A program made the translations under genes and the position numbers. Below the pieces are notes generated by a model. That model had not been told where the DNA came from. It saw only the letters and a list, made by a program, of their open reading frames with translations, and did no database searches. Below are positions 8,501 through 17,550 of a DNA stretch of 64,000 nucleotides, one piece after another. Within the stretch, counting starts at the first letter, position 1. The number at the start of each line of letters is the position of its first letter. Source of the DNA: Aeoliella straminimaris (GTDB taxonomy: Bacteria; Planctomycetota; Planctomycetia; Pirellulales; Lacipirellulaceae); contig NZ_JAMXLR010000024.1 of NCBI RefSeq assembly GCF_024054565.1, forward strand, positions 62,001 to 126,000, given 5' to 3'.

Positions 8501-11410
8501 CTACTCCTCGCCCAAGGCTTCGGCAATCAGCTTATTCTGCTCCCACACGTGCGCCGAGCGGCTACCCGTGGCGGGGCTCGCCGAGGCGGGGCGGGTGACG
8601 CAAGTCATCGGCAACCGGCCTAGCAGGTTGTCGCCGTAATGGCACCGCAGGAACCGCCAGGCACCCATGTTTTCAGGCTCTTCCTGTACCCAGATCACCT
8701 GTGCACCGTCCGGGGCGGTGGCCAGCGCCTTCTCCAATGCTTTCGTCGGCAAGGGATAAAGCTGCTCAACACGCAGAATGGCGACGTCCTTCTCTAATTC
8801 GAGCTCTTCGCGACGCTGACAAAGCTCATAATAGACTTTGCCAGTACAGAGCAAAATCCGTTCGGCCTTGCTCAAGTCGGGAATCTTCGGATCGGAGATC
8901 ACCCGCTCGAACTGCCCGCTGGCCAAATCGTCCATCGACGAGACGCAGTCTTTCTGCCGCAGCAGGCTCTTGGGGGTCATCACCACCAGCGGCTTTCGCC
9001 AGTGACGCAGCATCTGGCGGCGGAGCAAGTGGAAGACCTGGGCCGGGGTCGTGGGGTAGACCACCTGCATGTTGTCTTCGGCAGCAAGCAGCAGGAATCG
9101 TTCGAGTCGGGCGCTGGAGTGCTCGGGGCCCTGGCCCTCGAAGCCGTGTGGCAACATTAGCACCAGGCCACTGAGCCGGCGCCACTTGTCCTCGGCACTG
9201 GCGATAAACTGGTCGATCACCACCTGGGCCGCGTTGGCGAAGTCGCCGAATTGGGCTTCCCACATGACCAGGGCATCGGGCGAGTCGAGGCTGTAACCGT
9301 ACTCAAACGCCAGCACGCCGGCTTCCGACAGGGGGCTGTTGAAGATCTCGACCACGGCCTGGTCTTCCGACAGGTGGTTGAGCGGCATGAACGTGGCGCC
9401 GTTCTTCACGTCGTGCAGCACCGCGTGGCGGTGGCTGAAGGTGCCGCGCTCCACGTCCTGACCGGTGAGGCGTACCGGATAACCCTGCGTCGCCAGCGAC
9501 GCAAAGGCCAGCGATTCGGCGGCCGCCCAATCAAGTGGCACCGAGCCATGGGCCATCTCCAACCGGCGGTCCATGCCACGCTTGATCTTGGGGTGAACGG
9601 TGAACCCTTCGGGCACGTAAGTCTGGGCTTCGAGCAGTTGCGACAGCCGAGTGCGGTCGATGCCGGTGTCGATGTCCGGTGCTTCGCTCTCTTTGCCGCC
9701 GCGGTAACCCTTCCACACCTTATTCAGCATGTCCTGCTGGGGCACGAAGTGTTCGCTGCGGGCCGAAGCCAACTCGCGCTCCAGGTGGGCCTGCCGCTCT
9801 TCGGCAATTTGCTCGGCTTCCTGACGGCTGACGCCGCCCAGTTCCAGCAAGTGGTCGAGGTAGCCTTTGCGAACGCTCTTGCGTTGCTCGATGGCCTGAT
9901 ACAGCAGCGGCTGCGTGAACGACGGTTCGTCGCCTTCGTTGTGGCCACGCAAGCGGTAGCAGTACATGTCGATCACGATGTCCCGCTGGAACTTGTAGCG
10001 GAAGTCCATCGCCAGCCGCAGCACCTGGGCGACCGCTTCGGGGTGCTCGCCGTTAACGTGAAAGATCGGAATCTGCAGCAGCTTGGCCACGTCGGTGCAG
10101 TAGACGCTGCTGCGTCCTTCCTGCGGCGTGGTGGTGAAGCCGATTTGGTTGTTCACGATCAGGTGAATCGTGCCACCCACGGTGTAGGCGGGCAGTTCGC
10201 TCATGTTGAGCGTTTCCTGCACGACCCCTTCGCCGGCAAATGCGGCGTCGCCGTGGATGGTAAGCGTCAGGCCCTTCCGCCGCTCGCGGTCGCCCGTGCG
10301 GTCCTGCTTGGCCCGCATGCGGCCCATCGCCACGGTGTTCACGAACTCCAGATGGCTGGGATTGAAGCAAAGCGACAGGTGCACGTCGCGGCCGTTCGCC
10401 GTGCGGCGATTGCTCGAGTAGCCCAAGTGGTACTTCACGTCGCCGCGGCCGATGTGCTGTTCGCTGTCGACGTCTTCGAACTCGCGGAAGATCTGGCGGG
10501 GATCCTTGCCGATGACGTTGGCCAGCACGTTCAGGCGGCCGCGGTGGGCCATAGCCAGGACGATTTCCTCCACGCCATCCGAGCCAGCATCTTCCACCGC
10601 CATGTCGAGCAGCGGAATCAGGCTCTCGGCTCCCTCGAGCGAAAAGCTCTTGGCGCCGAGGAACTTCTTTTGGATGAATTCTTCGAAGATCACCGCGTCG
10701 GTCAGTTTGCGGAGGATGCGGAGCTGTTCGTCGCGGCGGAGGTGGATGCGGTTTTCGTTCGACTCCATCCGGTCCTGCAGCCACTGCCGCACCGACAAGT
10801 CGTCGATGTGCATGAACTGGGCCCCGATGAACCGACAGTAGGTGTTGCGCAACCAGCCGACGATCTCGCGAAGCGTTCGCTCCTGGGGGCCGTAAGAGGT
10901 GCGGGTGGAGAACACCCGGTCGTAATCGGCTTCGGTAAACCCGTAGTAGGCGGGGTCGAGCTCGGGCGGTTGGGGGCGGGGCTGCTTTAGCGGGTCGAGC
11001 CGGGCGATGATGTGCCCGCGAACGCGGTGATTGCGGATCAGTTGGTCGACACGCTCTTGCAGGGCGACCAGTTGCACGTCGCCGCGAGCCGGGCGACCTT
11101 CGCCACCAACGCGGGGCGGCGACTTCGATTGAAAGGGTTGAGGCGGGGCTTCCAGGGGCTCAGCAGCCGTTTCCGGCGGGGGAGAAGCGGCTGTCTGAGG
11201 CCGCGGGGGCGCATTGGCCGGCGGCGGGGGCGGAGTGGCTGCGGGCGGCTCGGCCGAGCCATTCTGAGAACCATTTACTGCCACGTTATCCGTGGCCGCT
11301 CGCCAACCGTTTTCCTGAAAAAACTGCCGCCACTCAGGCGACACATTTTCGGCGTTGGACAAATAGTCGGAATAAATTTGTTCGATGTAGTTCAGGCTCT
11401 GACTATTCAT
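8501..11410 (-). CDS. sucA: 2-oxoglutarate dehydrogenase E1 component
   Basis: 969 residues, normal for this thiamine-diphosphate enzyme, which decarboxylates 2-oxoglutarate and passes the succinyl group to E2. The N-terminal segment [21 protein letters not shown] is the conserved E2-binding helix. A Pro/Ala-rich linker (about 60-110) follows, then the catalytic core with [14 protein letters not shown], the thiamine motif [10 protein letters not shown]...NNQIGFTT, and the C-terminal pyrimidine-binding and transketolase-like domains. It starts at the ATG at 11410, about 240 bp from the divergent LRR gene, so the promoter of the sucA-sucB-lpdA series should lie at 11411-11650. Confidence 0.95.
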   Translation of the reverse strand: MNSQSLNYIEQIYSDYLSNAENVSPEWRQFFQENGWRAATDNVAVNGSQNGSAEPPAATPPPPPANAPPRPQTAASPPPETAAEPLEAPPQPFQSKSPPRVGGEGRPARGDVQLVALQERVDQLIRNHRVRGHIIARLDPLKQPRPQPPELDPAYYGFTEADYDRVFSTRTSYGPQERTLREIVGWLRNTYCRFIGAQFMHIDDLSVRQWLQDRMESNENRIHLRRDEQLRILRKLTDAVIFEEFIQKKFLGAKSFSLEGAESLIPLLDMAVEDAGSDGVEEIVLAMAHRGRLNVLANVIGKDPRQIFREFEDVDSEQHIGRGDVKYHLGYSSNRRTANGRDVHLSLCFNPSHLEFVNTVAMGRMRAKQDRTGDRERRKGLTLTIHGDAAFAGEGVVQETLNMSELPAYTVGGTIHLIVNNQIGFTTTPQEGRSSVYCTDVAKLLQIPIFHVNGEHPEAVAQVLRLAMDFRYKFQRDIVIDMYCYRLRGHNEGDEPSFTQPLLYQAIEQRKSVRKGYLDHLLELGGVSRQEAEQIAEERQAHLERELASARSEHFVPQQDMLNKVWKGYRGGKESEAPDIDTGIDRTRLSQLLEAQTYVPEGFTVHPKIKRGMDRRLEMAHGSVPLDWAAAESLAFASLATQGYPVRLTGQDVERGTFSHRHAVLHDVKNGATFMPLNHLSEDQAVVEIFNSPLSEAGVLAFEYGYSLDSPDALVMWEAQFGDFANAAQVVIDQFIASAEDKWRRLSGLVLMLPHGFEGQGPEHSSARLERFLLLAAEDNMQVVYPTTPAQVFHLLRRQMLRHWRKPLVVMTPKSLLRQKDCVSSMDDLASGQFERVISDPKIPDLSKAERILLCTGKVYYELCQRREELELEKDVAILRVEQLYPLPTKALEKALATAPDGAQVIWVQEEPENMGAWRFLRCHYGDNLLGRLPMTCVTRPASASPATGSRSAHVWEQNKLIAEALGEE

Positions 11411-11650
11411 CGGTCATGGCGCGTGCGCCAACTCGTTCACTGCCAATAACTTAGCAAAACAGGGCGAAACCGCCCTCTCGCCGCCCAATACATCATTATG
11501 CGCCTCGCGGTAGGGGTTAGGCAATCGCGGGCGGAACGTTTTAGGCGGACTTTCCCGGGAAAGTACCGGCATAACCTAGAGCGGATTTGTGCGGATTGCC
11601 AAAAACAAATGCCCGCGCTGCCGCACACCTCTATTTAGTAAGCTAGGAAC

Positions 11651-12820
11651 ATGATCGCCCGCCGACCAACCCGCTGGCTCCGCCGCCTGACCCGCTTCCG
11701 TCTGCGGACACTGCTGGTGGTGATGCTGGTCTTCTCGCTAGTGTGTGGGTACCTGGGCAAGCACGTGTGGCGGAAGAGTATCGAACGGCCGGTGGTGGAG
11801 CGTGTGATCGCGGCGGGCGGAGACGTCAATTACGACTATCAGTGGGATCCGGAGCTGCAGGAGTACCACACCTCAATTGAACCACCCGGCCCGTGGTTGA
11901 TCCGGTGGGTGCTGGGGTACGATATCTTTGCCAGTGTCGAGAGTATTTGGATACCCGACGATGGAGGCACGGATGATGAAGTTCGCGCTATGGTCAAGTT
12001 ACCCGGGCTCAAGAACCTGAGTTTGGGGGGGACTGGGATCACCGATTCCAGCGTCGGCTCATTTCTGAAGATGGAAAGACTCCGAGGGCTGGGATTGTGG
12101 GGAACGTCGATCACTCCTGAGGCACTAGCTCGTCTATCCAACCTTCCGCAGTTGGAGGAGCTTTCGCTAATGGGTCAGGACGCAAGTGGCTCGCATGTAT
12201 TGAAGGTTAAGGATTTCAAGCACCTCACAAGTCTCCAGGTGTTCTCCTCGGACGCCACCGACGAACAGGTCAAAGCACTTGGTGGTTTGGAGCAACTTGT
12301 ACGTCTCGACTTGATTCGGTGTCCTAATGTATCTGATTCAGGCCTTGCCGTACTTGTCGAGTTGAAGAACCTTCAGTGGCTGCATTTATGGGAGACAGGA
12401 GCCACGGGAAAGTCGTTGGCAGAGATAGGCAAACTAGAGGAACTCGTAGTGTTAATCCTTCATGTTGCACCGATCACCGATTCAGACTTTTCAAGCCTTT
12501 CGTCGTTGAGGAAATTGAACAGTCTCGACCTGACTGGTGCCAGCCTAACAAACGCCTCCGTTCCAACGCTGCTCAAGTTCGACCAACTCGAAGTCTTGAA
12601 GATCGACAAGACGAAGATCATCGACGACGGACTCCAGCAACTCACCCAGCTCAAGAACCTGGGCTACCTGGAAATCTCACTTAGTGATGGAATTTCGTTG
12701 GACGGGGCTCGCAAGTTCCAGAAGTTGCGGCCCGATTGTGAGATGCACTGCACCGAGTGGCTTCCCGACGGTACCGGCGTGGAGATTGATTTGGATACAG
12801 GAGAGCGGGAGACGCGCTGA
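11651..12820 (+). CDS. membrane-anchored leucine-rich repeat protein
   Basis: 389 residues. A very basic N-terminus (many Arg in the first 20) leads into one transmembrane helix at about residues 20-38. After a roughly 70-residue spacer come about eight to ten leucine-rich repeats of 23-26 residues, seen as L..L.LGGTGITD, L.GLGLWGTSIT, LE.LSLMGQ and so on. The ITDSSV and GLQQLTQLKNL units resemble cysteine-containing or ribonuclease-inhibitor-like LRRs common in planctomycetes. It is probably a surface-facing protein-interaction domain with an inside-positive anchor. A TAGGAAC stretch precedes the ATG. The ligand is unknown. Confidence 0.8.
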   Translation: MIARRPTRWLRRLTRFRLRTLLVVMLVFSLVCGYLGKHVWRKSIERPVVERVIAAGGDVNYDYQWDPELQEYHTSIEPPGPWLIRWVLGYDIFASVESIWIPDDGGTDDEVRAMVKLPGLKNLSLGGTGITDSSVGSFLKMERLRGLGLWGTSITPEALARLSNLPQLEELSLMGQDASGSHVLKVKDFKHLTSLQVFSSDATDEQVKALGGLEQLVRLDLIRCPNVSDSGLAVLVELKNLQWLHLWETGATGKSLAEIGKLEELVVLILHVAPITDSDFSSLSSLRKLNSLDLTGASLTNASVPTLLKFDQLEVLKIDKTKIIDDGLQQLTQLKNLGYLEISLSDGISLDGARKFQKLRPDCEMHCTEWLPDGTGVEIDLDTGERETR

Positions 12821-12825
12821 GCTTA

Positions 12826-12874
12826 CCCAGGGTAGCGCTTAAGCTCGTGGAACTCGCTTGCACGCAACCCTGGG
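12826..12874. repeat. inverted repeat after LRR gene, possible bidirectional terminator
   Basis: CCCAGGGT at 12826-12833 pairs with ACCCTGGG at 12867-12874. The element begins just after the LRR stop codon, between convergent genes. No clear T-run follows, so it may be a repeat element as well as, or instead of, a terminator. Confidence 0.5.
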
Positions 12875-13015
12875 CTACGATGTTGAATCCCCTTCGGGGA
12901 AATGCTTGACGCAAAGTCCAATGGTTCGCGTCCGTTCGTGGACGATAGCTTCTGCGCGACCAGCGGTCGCAGCTTTGTGCTCGCTGCTCGCACTGTTGCC
13001 TCCTAAACGACCCAC

Positions 13016-14407
13016 TCACTCGATCCCCAGCTGCTCCTGAATCTTTTCCAGCGGTACGCCCTTGGTTTCGGGCATGGCAGTCAGCACCCAGATGAGCTGC
13101 CCCACCATGCACACCGCGTAGAAGGCGAATACGGCGCCGCCCGTTTGTTCGGCGATCAGGGGGAACGTCTGGCTAATCGCGGCGGCGAAGATCCAGTGCG
13201 TGAAGCTGCCGAAGGCTTGGCCGCGGCCGCGGACGCGGTTGGGGAAGATCTCGCCGATGAACACCCAGATCACCGCGCCTTGCCCCACGGCGTGCGCGGC
13301 GATGTACACGAGCAGGCTCACCAGCACCACCTGGCTGCCGCCGGCGGTGAATCCGCCATCGTCCATCCGCTGCGTGTAAAACGCCCAGGCCGTGGCGCTC
13401 AGGGTCGCGATGTAGCCAAACGATCCGACGATCAGCAGTTTGCGGCGACCCACCCGGTCGATGAGCATCATGCCGACGATCGTAAACACCAGGTTCACCA
13501 CGCCCAGCCCGACCGAGTTCAGCAGGCTGGCGCTGCCTTCGTAACCGGCCGACTCGAAGATGCGTTTCGAGTAGTACAGGATGGCGTTGATACCGCTCAA
13601 TTGGTTGAAGGCCGCGATGGCGAAGGCCAGCAGGATCGGCTTCATGTACTTGGCCTGGAAGAACGGCTCGGTGAGGTTATGGTGCTCCAGGTCGATCGAC
13701 TTCTGGATCTCGGCCAGTTCGTTGTCGACGGTGCCTTCGGTGGGGTCGATGCCCACCCGCTCGAGCACACTGCGTGCTTCGTCGTCGCGGCCTTGGGCCA
13801 CCAGCCAGCGTGGGCTGCGAGGCGTGCCGAACAACAGCAGGAAGTAGGCGGCCGCTGGCAGGCACTCCACGGCGAACATCCACCGCCACTCGGTTGCGCC
13901 GAAGTCCATGCCGGCAATCAGCAAGTTCGAAAGGTACGCCAGCAGAATGCCCAGCACAATGTTCAACTGCGTGACCGCCACCAATCGGCCCCGCAGCGAG
14001 GCGGGAGAGATTTCGGCAATGTACATGGGGCTGACCACCGATGCCCCGCCGACGCCCAATCCGCCGATGAAGCGGAAGATGACCAGCGAGTACCAGTCCC
14101 ACGCCAGCGCGCTGCCCAGGGCGGAGACGAAAAACAACAGCGCCAGATAAAACATCACGCCGCGGCGGCCGAGTCGATCGGACGGTTTGGCAACCAACAC
14201 CGATCCAACCACGGTACCAATCAGCGCGCTGGCCATCAGGAAGCCGTGCCAGAACTTGCCCCACCAGGGCGACAGATCGGCCACGGGCGAGAACAACTGC
14301 TCAAGTTGTTGCTCGCCGCCCGAGATCACGACGGTGTCGAAACCAAACAGGAGTCCCCCGAGCGCCGCAACAATGGCACTGGTGGCAAGCGTTCGACTGA
14401 GTTGCAT
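13016..14407 (-). CDS. sugar porter family MFS transporter
   Basis: 463 residues with twelve predicted transmembrane segments. Family motifs are visible: GGLLFGFDTVVISGG in helix 1, DRLGRRGVMF after helix 2, RFIGGLGVGGASV, PMYIAEISPASLRGRL after helix 4, QLSGINAILYYS in helix 7, DRVGRRKLL, and PETKGVPLE at the C-terminus. These define the sugar porter branch (XylE/GLUT-like), which moves sugars with protons or by facilitation across the inner membrane. The ATG at 14407 has GGAG eleven bases upstream. The upstream extension to 14596 is not membrane-like. The substrate cannot be told from sequence. Confidence 0.92.
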   Translation of the reverse strand: MQLSRTLATSAIVAALGGLLFGFDTVVISGGEQQLEQLFSPVADLSPWWGKFWHGFLMASALIGTVVGSVLVAKPSDRLGRRGVMFYLALLFFVSALGSALAWDWYSLVIFRFIGGLGVGGASVVSPMYIAEISPASLRGRLVAVTQLNIVLGILLAYLSNLLIAGMDFGATEWRWMFAVECLPAAAYFLLLFGTPRSPRWLVAQGRDDEARSVLERVGIDPTEGTVDNELAEIQKSIDLEHHNLTEPFFQAKYMKPILLAFAIAAFNQLSGINAILYYSKRIFESAGYEGSASLLNSVGLGVVNLVFTIVGMMLIDRVGRRKLLIVGSFGYIATLSATAWAFYTQRMDDGGFTAGGSQVVLVSLLVYIAAHAVGQGAVIWVFIGEIFPNRVRGRGQAFGSFTHWIFAAAISQTFPLIAEQTGGAVFAFYAVCMVGQLIWVLTAMPETKGVPLEKIQEQLGIE

Positions 14408-14690
14408 GTTGTTATCTCCAGCGAGGTCGGAATGCCTCGCGCTGATGAGTAGGGCCCGCCATGACGTGAATAGAGGGACTTCATTGCTGGTTGTAGCGCG
14501 TGGAGCCCGGTGCGATTGTAGTGGAGGCCTGCCTGGGAATAAACATGGACCTCTCCGTGATTGCAGAGGGCAAGCGAGGTGCGCTACAATCGACAAGAAG
14601 ACAGGTTTGTATCTTTCGTCCCCGCGCGGAGGGTCCGAGTCCGTACCAATAGGTCCAATCGTCCCTCATTCAACTCCGAGAAAGTACCAC

Positions 14691-15053
14691 ATGCCACGTC
14701 TCATCGAATCGCCCACTCGCGTCGAAGCCGTTGGCACTCCACCGAAGACTATCGAAGAGTTTGTCGGCCGTGTGAACAGTGGCGACGCCAATATGAGTAT
14801 GGCGTTGATGAACAGCCCCGCGGGGTGGTCGGAGCCAGGGCAGACGCCCGAGTTTGCCGAGTACACGCTGGTGCTGCTTGGAGAATTGGTCGTCGAGACT
14901 CAGGCGGAAACGTTCCGCGTGGCGGCTGGCCAGGCGATTGTGGTCGACGCTGGCGAGTGGGTCCGCTACAGCACGCCAGGCAAGCAAGGGGCCCAGTATG
15001 TGGCCATCTGTTTGCCGGCGTTCTCGACCGAGACCGTTCACCGCGACGAGTAG
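14691..15053 (+). CDS. small cupin-fold protein
   Basis: 120 residues with cupin spacing: EYTLVLLGELVVETQAETFRV followed by AGQAIVVDAGEWVRY and a terminal hydrophobic strand. This matches the two conserved cupin motifs, although the usual metal-binding histidines are mostly absent. A non-metal or regulatory role is therefore possible. It resembles cupin_2 or EutQ-like single-domain proteins. It lies about 115 bp upstream of the DUF480 gene on the same strand and diverges from the sugar transporter, with no clear functional link to either. Confidence 0.65.
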   Translation: MPRLIESPTRVEAVGTPPKTIEEFVGRVNSGDANMSMALMNSPAGWSEPGQTPEFAEYTLVLLGELVVETQAETFRVAAGQAIVVDAGEWVRYSTPGKQGAQYVAICLPAFSTETVHRDE

Positions 15054-15168
15054 CCTTAAGTGTGTTGGTGGGTGGGCGACCAGGTCACCGCGTTGCTCGC
15101 CTGTGCGGCCCCCGGTAGAATGCATGGTTTGGATTGCACCCCCCGGGCCCGTGTAAGGATATGCCGCG

Positions 15169-15984
15169 ATGAGTGAAGAAGTTGCCACGATGCCGAAGTG
15201 GACTCAGCTCGAAGCTTTGGAGCGGCGGGTGTTGGGCGTCCTGGTGGAGAAAGCCAAGACCACGCCCGACGCCTATCCGTTAACTCTCAAGGGGTTGATC
15301 ACCGGTTCGAACCAGAAGAGCAATCGCTTTCCCAAAATGGAGGTGGACGAAGACCGCGTGATGGACGCGATCGAAAACCTTCGCAAAGTTGGCGCGGTGT
15401 CCATCATTCAGGGTGACGGGCGGGTGGAGAAGTACCGGCACCTGGCCTACGACTGGTTGGACGTGTCGAAGGTGGAACTGGCCGTGATGGCCGAGTTGCT
15501 ATTGCGCGGGGCACAGACCATTGGCGAACTCCGCGGCCGCGCGGCCCGAATGGAGCCGATCAAAGGCATGGACGAACTGGGGCCGCTGCTCGAGAAACTG
15601 CTCGAAAAGTCGCTGGTCGTGTATCTCACCCCGCCGGGACGCGGCGCCGTGGTAACGCACAACTTGTACCAGCCCCGTGAGATGGACAAGGTGCGCCGCG
15701 AGTTCGGTGTGTCGATGCCGGGCGATGCCCCCACTGCCGCGCCGGCCAACCCTCCCTCGGCCGCACCGGTGTCGGCCGCACCTCCGGCCCCCCCCACGCC
15801 GGCCCCTGCACCCACCGCGGCGGCAGCGCCGATGGGTTCCAGCTCGTCGGCGGAGGTGGCCCGGCTCAGGGAAGAGCTTTCGGAGTTGAAATCGAGTTTG
15901 TCGGCGTTTCGCGAAGAAGCCGAGACCAGCATCACCGAGCTGCAGTCGCAGCTTGCCGACCTCAATCGACAACTGGGCAACTAG
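15169..15984 (+). CDS. YceH family (DUF480) winged-helix protein with coiled-coil tail
   Basis: 271 residues. Residues 10-185 match the YceH/DUF480 family: LEALERRVLGVLVEKAKTTP and TGSNQKSNRFP near the start, then the second winged-helix half with LLLRGAQTIGELRGRA and GRGAVVTHNLYQPRE. E. coli YceH is about 215 residues. This protein adds an Ala/Pro-rich low-complexity linker (about 187-222) and a C-terminal coiled coil (about 225-268, VARLREELSELKSSLSAF). The exact role of the family is unknown. The tail may mediate oligomerisation. Another in-frame ATG exists eight codons in. Confidence 0.85.
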   Translation: MSEEVATMPKWTQLEALERRVLGVLVEKAKTTPDAYPLTLKGLITGSNQKSNRFPKMEVDEDRVMDAIENLRKVGAVSIIQGDGRVEKYRHLAYDWLDVSKVELAVMAELLLRGAQTIGELRGRAARMEPIKGMDELGPLLEKLLEKSLVVYLTPPGRGAVVTHNLYQPREMDKVRREFGVSMPGDAPTAAPANPPSAAPVSAAPPAPPTPAPAPTAAAAPMGSSSSAEVARLREELSELKSSLSAFREEAETSITELQSQLADLNRQLGN

Positions 15985-16106
15985 TTATCTGTCAGAAGTT
16001 CGTCTCGACGAAGCGCAAGGGCCGCTTCGAATCGGTCGGCGGGGCCAGCAGCGTGACCTCGGCCGCCCATGTGGGATGCCGCGGAATCGCGATACCTGTA
16101 ATAATC

Positions 16107-16132
16107 CCTGGTTTTGCCGACGAAAACCAAGG
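16107..16132. repeat. short inverted repeat between DUF480 gene and SRP RNA
   Basis: TGGTTTT at 16109-16115 pairs with AAAACCA at 16123-16129, with extra GC pairs on both sides. There is no T-run outside the stem. It could be a transcript-end hairpin or a repeat element. Confidence 0.4.
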
Positions 16133-16184
16133 TGGCGGGGCACGTTTGTCGGCTGCTACACTTGGCAGCAGTTACAATGAGCGA

Positions 16185-16285
16185 CGGTCCGGCAGGTGCG
16201 TCGCCGGCATCCTGGCGAACCGCTTTTGACAGACCTTCACAAGAAGCAGCGGCCTGAGAATGAGTTTTCCCTGCCCTCCCTCACC
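16185..16285 (+). ncRNA. ffs: bacterial small signal recognition particle RNA (4.5S-like)
   Basis: The segment has the order of features of small bacterial SRP RNAs: a closing stem GGCAGG (16191-16196) with CCTGCC (16270-16275), a GCGAACC strand, an inner stem CCGC (16220-16223) with GCGG (16249-16252), and the symmetric-loop signature GACAG...AAGCAGC (16228-16250). The bases AAGCAGCGG match the highly conserved 3' strand bound by Ffh. The apical loop is CTTCACAAG instead of the usual CCGGAAGG tetraloop stem. It lies alone between two genes, upstream of a GC-rich stem (CCGCC/GGCGG, 16283-16298). Ends are approximate. A covariance-model search would settle the call. Confidence 0.72.
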
Positions 16286-16372
16286 GCCGTAGCGGGCGGA
16301 GGATAGACCCGCGGGGCAGGCACGTTTTCAATCCATTTTCAGCCGCCGTAAAGGACCCTCCGGACACGGGCG

Positions 16373-17425
16373 ATGCTCGAGCGTTACACAACTCGCATCA
16401 GCGAATCGGTGCGGCATCGTTTGCCGCTGCTGCTGATCCTGTGCTACGCCATCGCCTTGGTATTTCCGGCGCCTGGCCAGGCAATCCGCAGTTGGCAGTT
16501 GCCGGAGCAATGGCCCGAGATCGCACGGCCCAGTATGTCGCAACTGCTGGTGGCCGTGCTGTTGTACCTGGCCGCCTTGGGAGTCGACATCCGCCGCGTG
16601 CCGATGGTCTTCCGTCAGCCGGCGCTGCTGATCTCCGCCTTGTCGGCGGTGTGGCTGGCGCCGGCGGTCGTTATCCTGTTGGCCTGGTGGACGATGCCGA
16701 TGGTGATCGACTCCACGGCCGCCTCCACGCTGCTGGTGGGCTTCGCGCTGGTGGCATCGATGCCTGTGGCCAACTCGGCCGCGGCGTGGACCCAGCAGTC
16801 GCGCGGCGAGCTGTCCTGGGCGCTGGCACTGGTGGTGCTATCGATTATTGTCTGTCCGTGGATGATTCCCCTGGCCCTCAAGTTATTGGGGCTCACCTTC
16901 TCCGATGCGGAGTCGCAGGCGCTCGAGCAACTGACCTCCAGCTTCACGGGGCTCGAGTTCGTCGTCTGGGTGCTCTTGCCCACGGCCGTGGGAGTGATCA
17001 TGCGTTGGGCGGTCGGCGCCGAACGCGTCGCGCGGCATCGTCAGGCGGTGCTGTTGACCAGTGCCAGCACGCTGCTGCTGCTGAACTACATTAACGCCGC
17101 GAGTGCATTGCCGCAGATGGAGGACGACTTCCGCCTGATGTGGCTGCTGATTTGCGTGGTGACCGCGCTGGTGTTGTGCTTCGTCGGTCTGGTCGTGGCG
17201 CAAGTGTTGGGCCGAGTGTTTCGAGGCTCGGGCACCACGATTACCGCGCTCGACTACGCCTTGACGATGAAGAACACCGGGCTCGCCCTGGCGCTGGCCA
17301 GCAGTGTGCTGGAGGAGCATGCTATCTTGTTGCTGCCGGTGTTCACCATGACGCTGGTGCAGCATTTGTTCGCCGGCGCCCTGCATCGCGGCGTTGTGCA
17401 GCGAAACGGACCGGTGGCCGACTAA
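16373..17425 (+). CDS. BASS (bile acid:sodium symporter) family transporter
   Basis: 350 residues, nine or ten transmembrane segments. The helix-4 region FALVASMPVANSAAAWTQQS and the later DYALTMKNTGLALALASSV correspond to the two discontinuous helices that cross over in the BASS/SBF fold and bind Na+ and substrate. Family members import bile acids, pyruvate, pantoate or other organic anions with sodium. The substrate here is unknown. The ATG at 16373 has only a weak upstream site. The gene starts about 90 bases after the proposed SRP RNA. Confidence 0.75.
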   Translation: MLERYTTRISESVRHRLPLLLILCYAIALVFPAPGQAIRSWQLPEQWPEIARPSMSQLLVAVLLYLAALGVDIRRVPMVFRQPALLISALSAVWLAPAVVILLAWWTMPMVIDSTAASTLLVGFALVASMPVANSAAAWTQQSRGELSWALALVVLSIIVCPWMIPLALKLLGLTFSDAESQALEQLTSSFTGLEFVVWVLLPTAVGVIMRWAVGAERVARHRQAVLLTSASTLLLLNYINAASALPQMEDDFRLMWLLICVVTALVLCFVGLVVAQVLGRVFRGSGTTITALDYALTMKNTGLALALASSVLEEHAILLLPVFTMTLVQHLFAGALHRGVVQRNGPVAD

Positions 17426-17550
17426 CGACAAATCTCGAGCTTTTTTCAGCGGTCTATTCCTGCCCGTAGCCGAAGCGCGAACCCGCGGCTATTCTGACGT
17501 GTCTCACCCCGCACCCAGGACCCGCTTTCTTGCTCGGTGGCTCAGGCGAC

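Noticed and set aside
9251..10990. 579-residue plus-strand frame opposite sucA
   Set aside because: Antisense shadow of a conserved enzyme gene; no start signal, no domain.
16251..16275. Possible TPP riboswitch from a CTGAGA motif upstream of the BASS transporter
   Set aside because: The second conserved half of the thiamine aptamer is missing, and the same bases fit the SRP RNA stem better.
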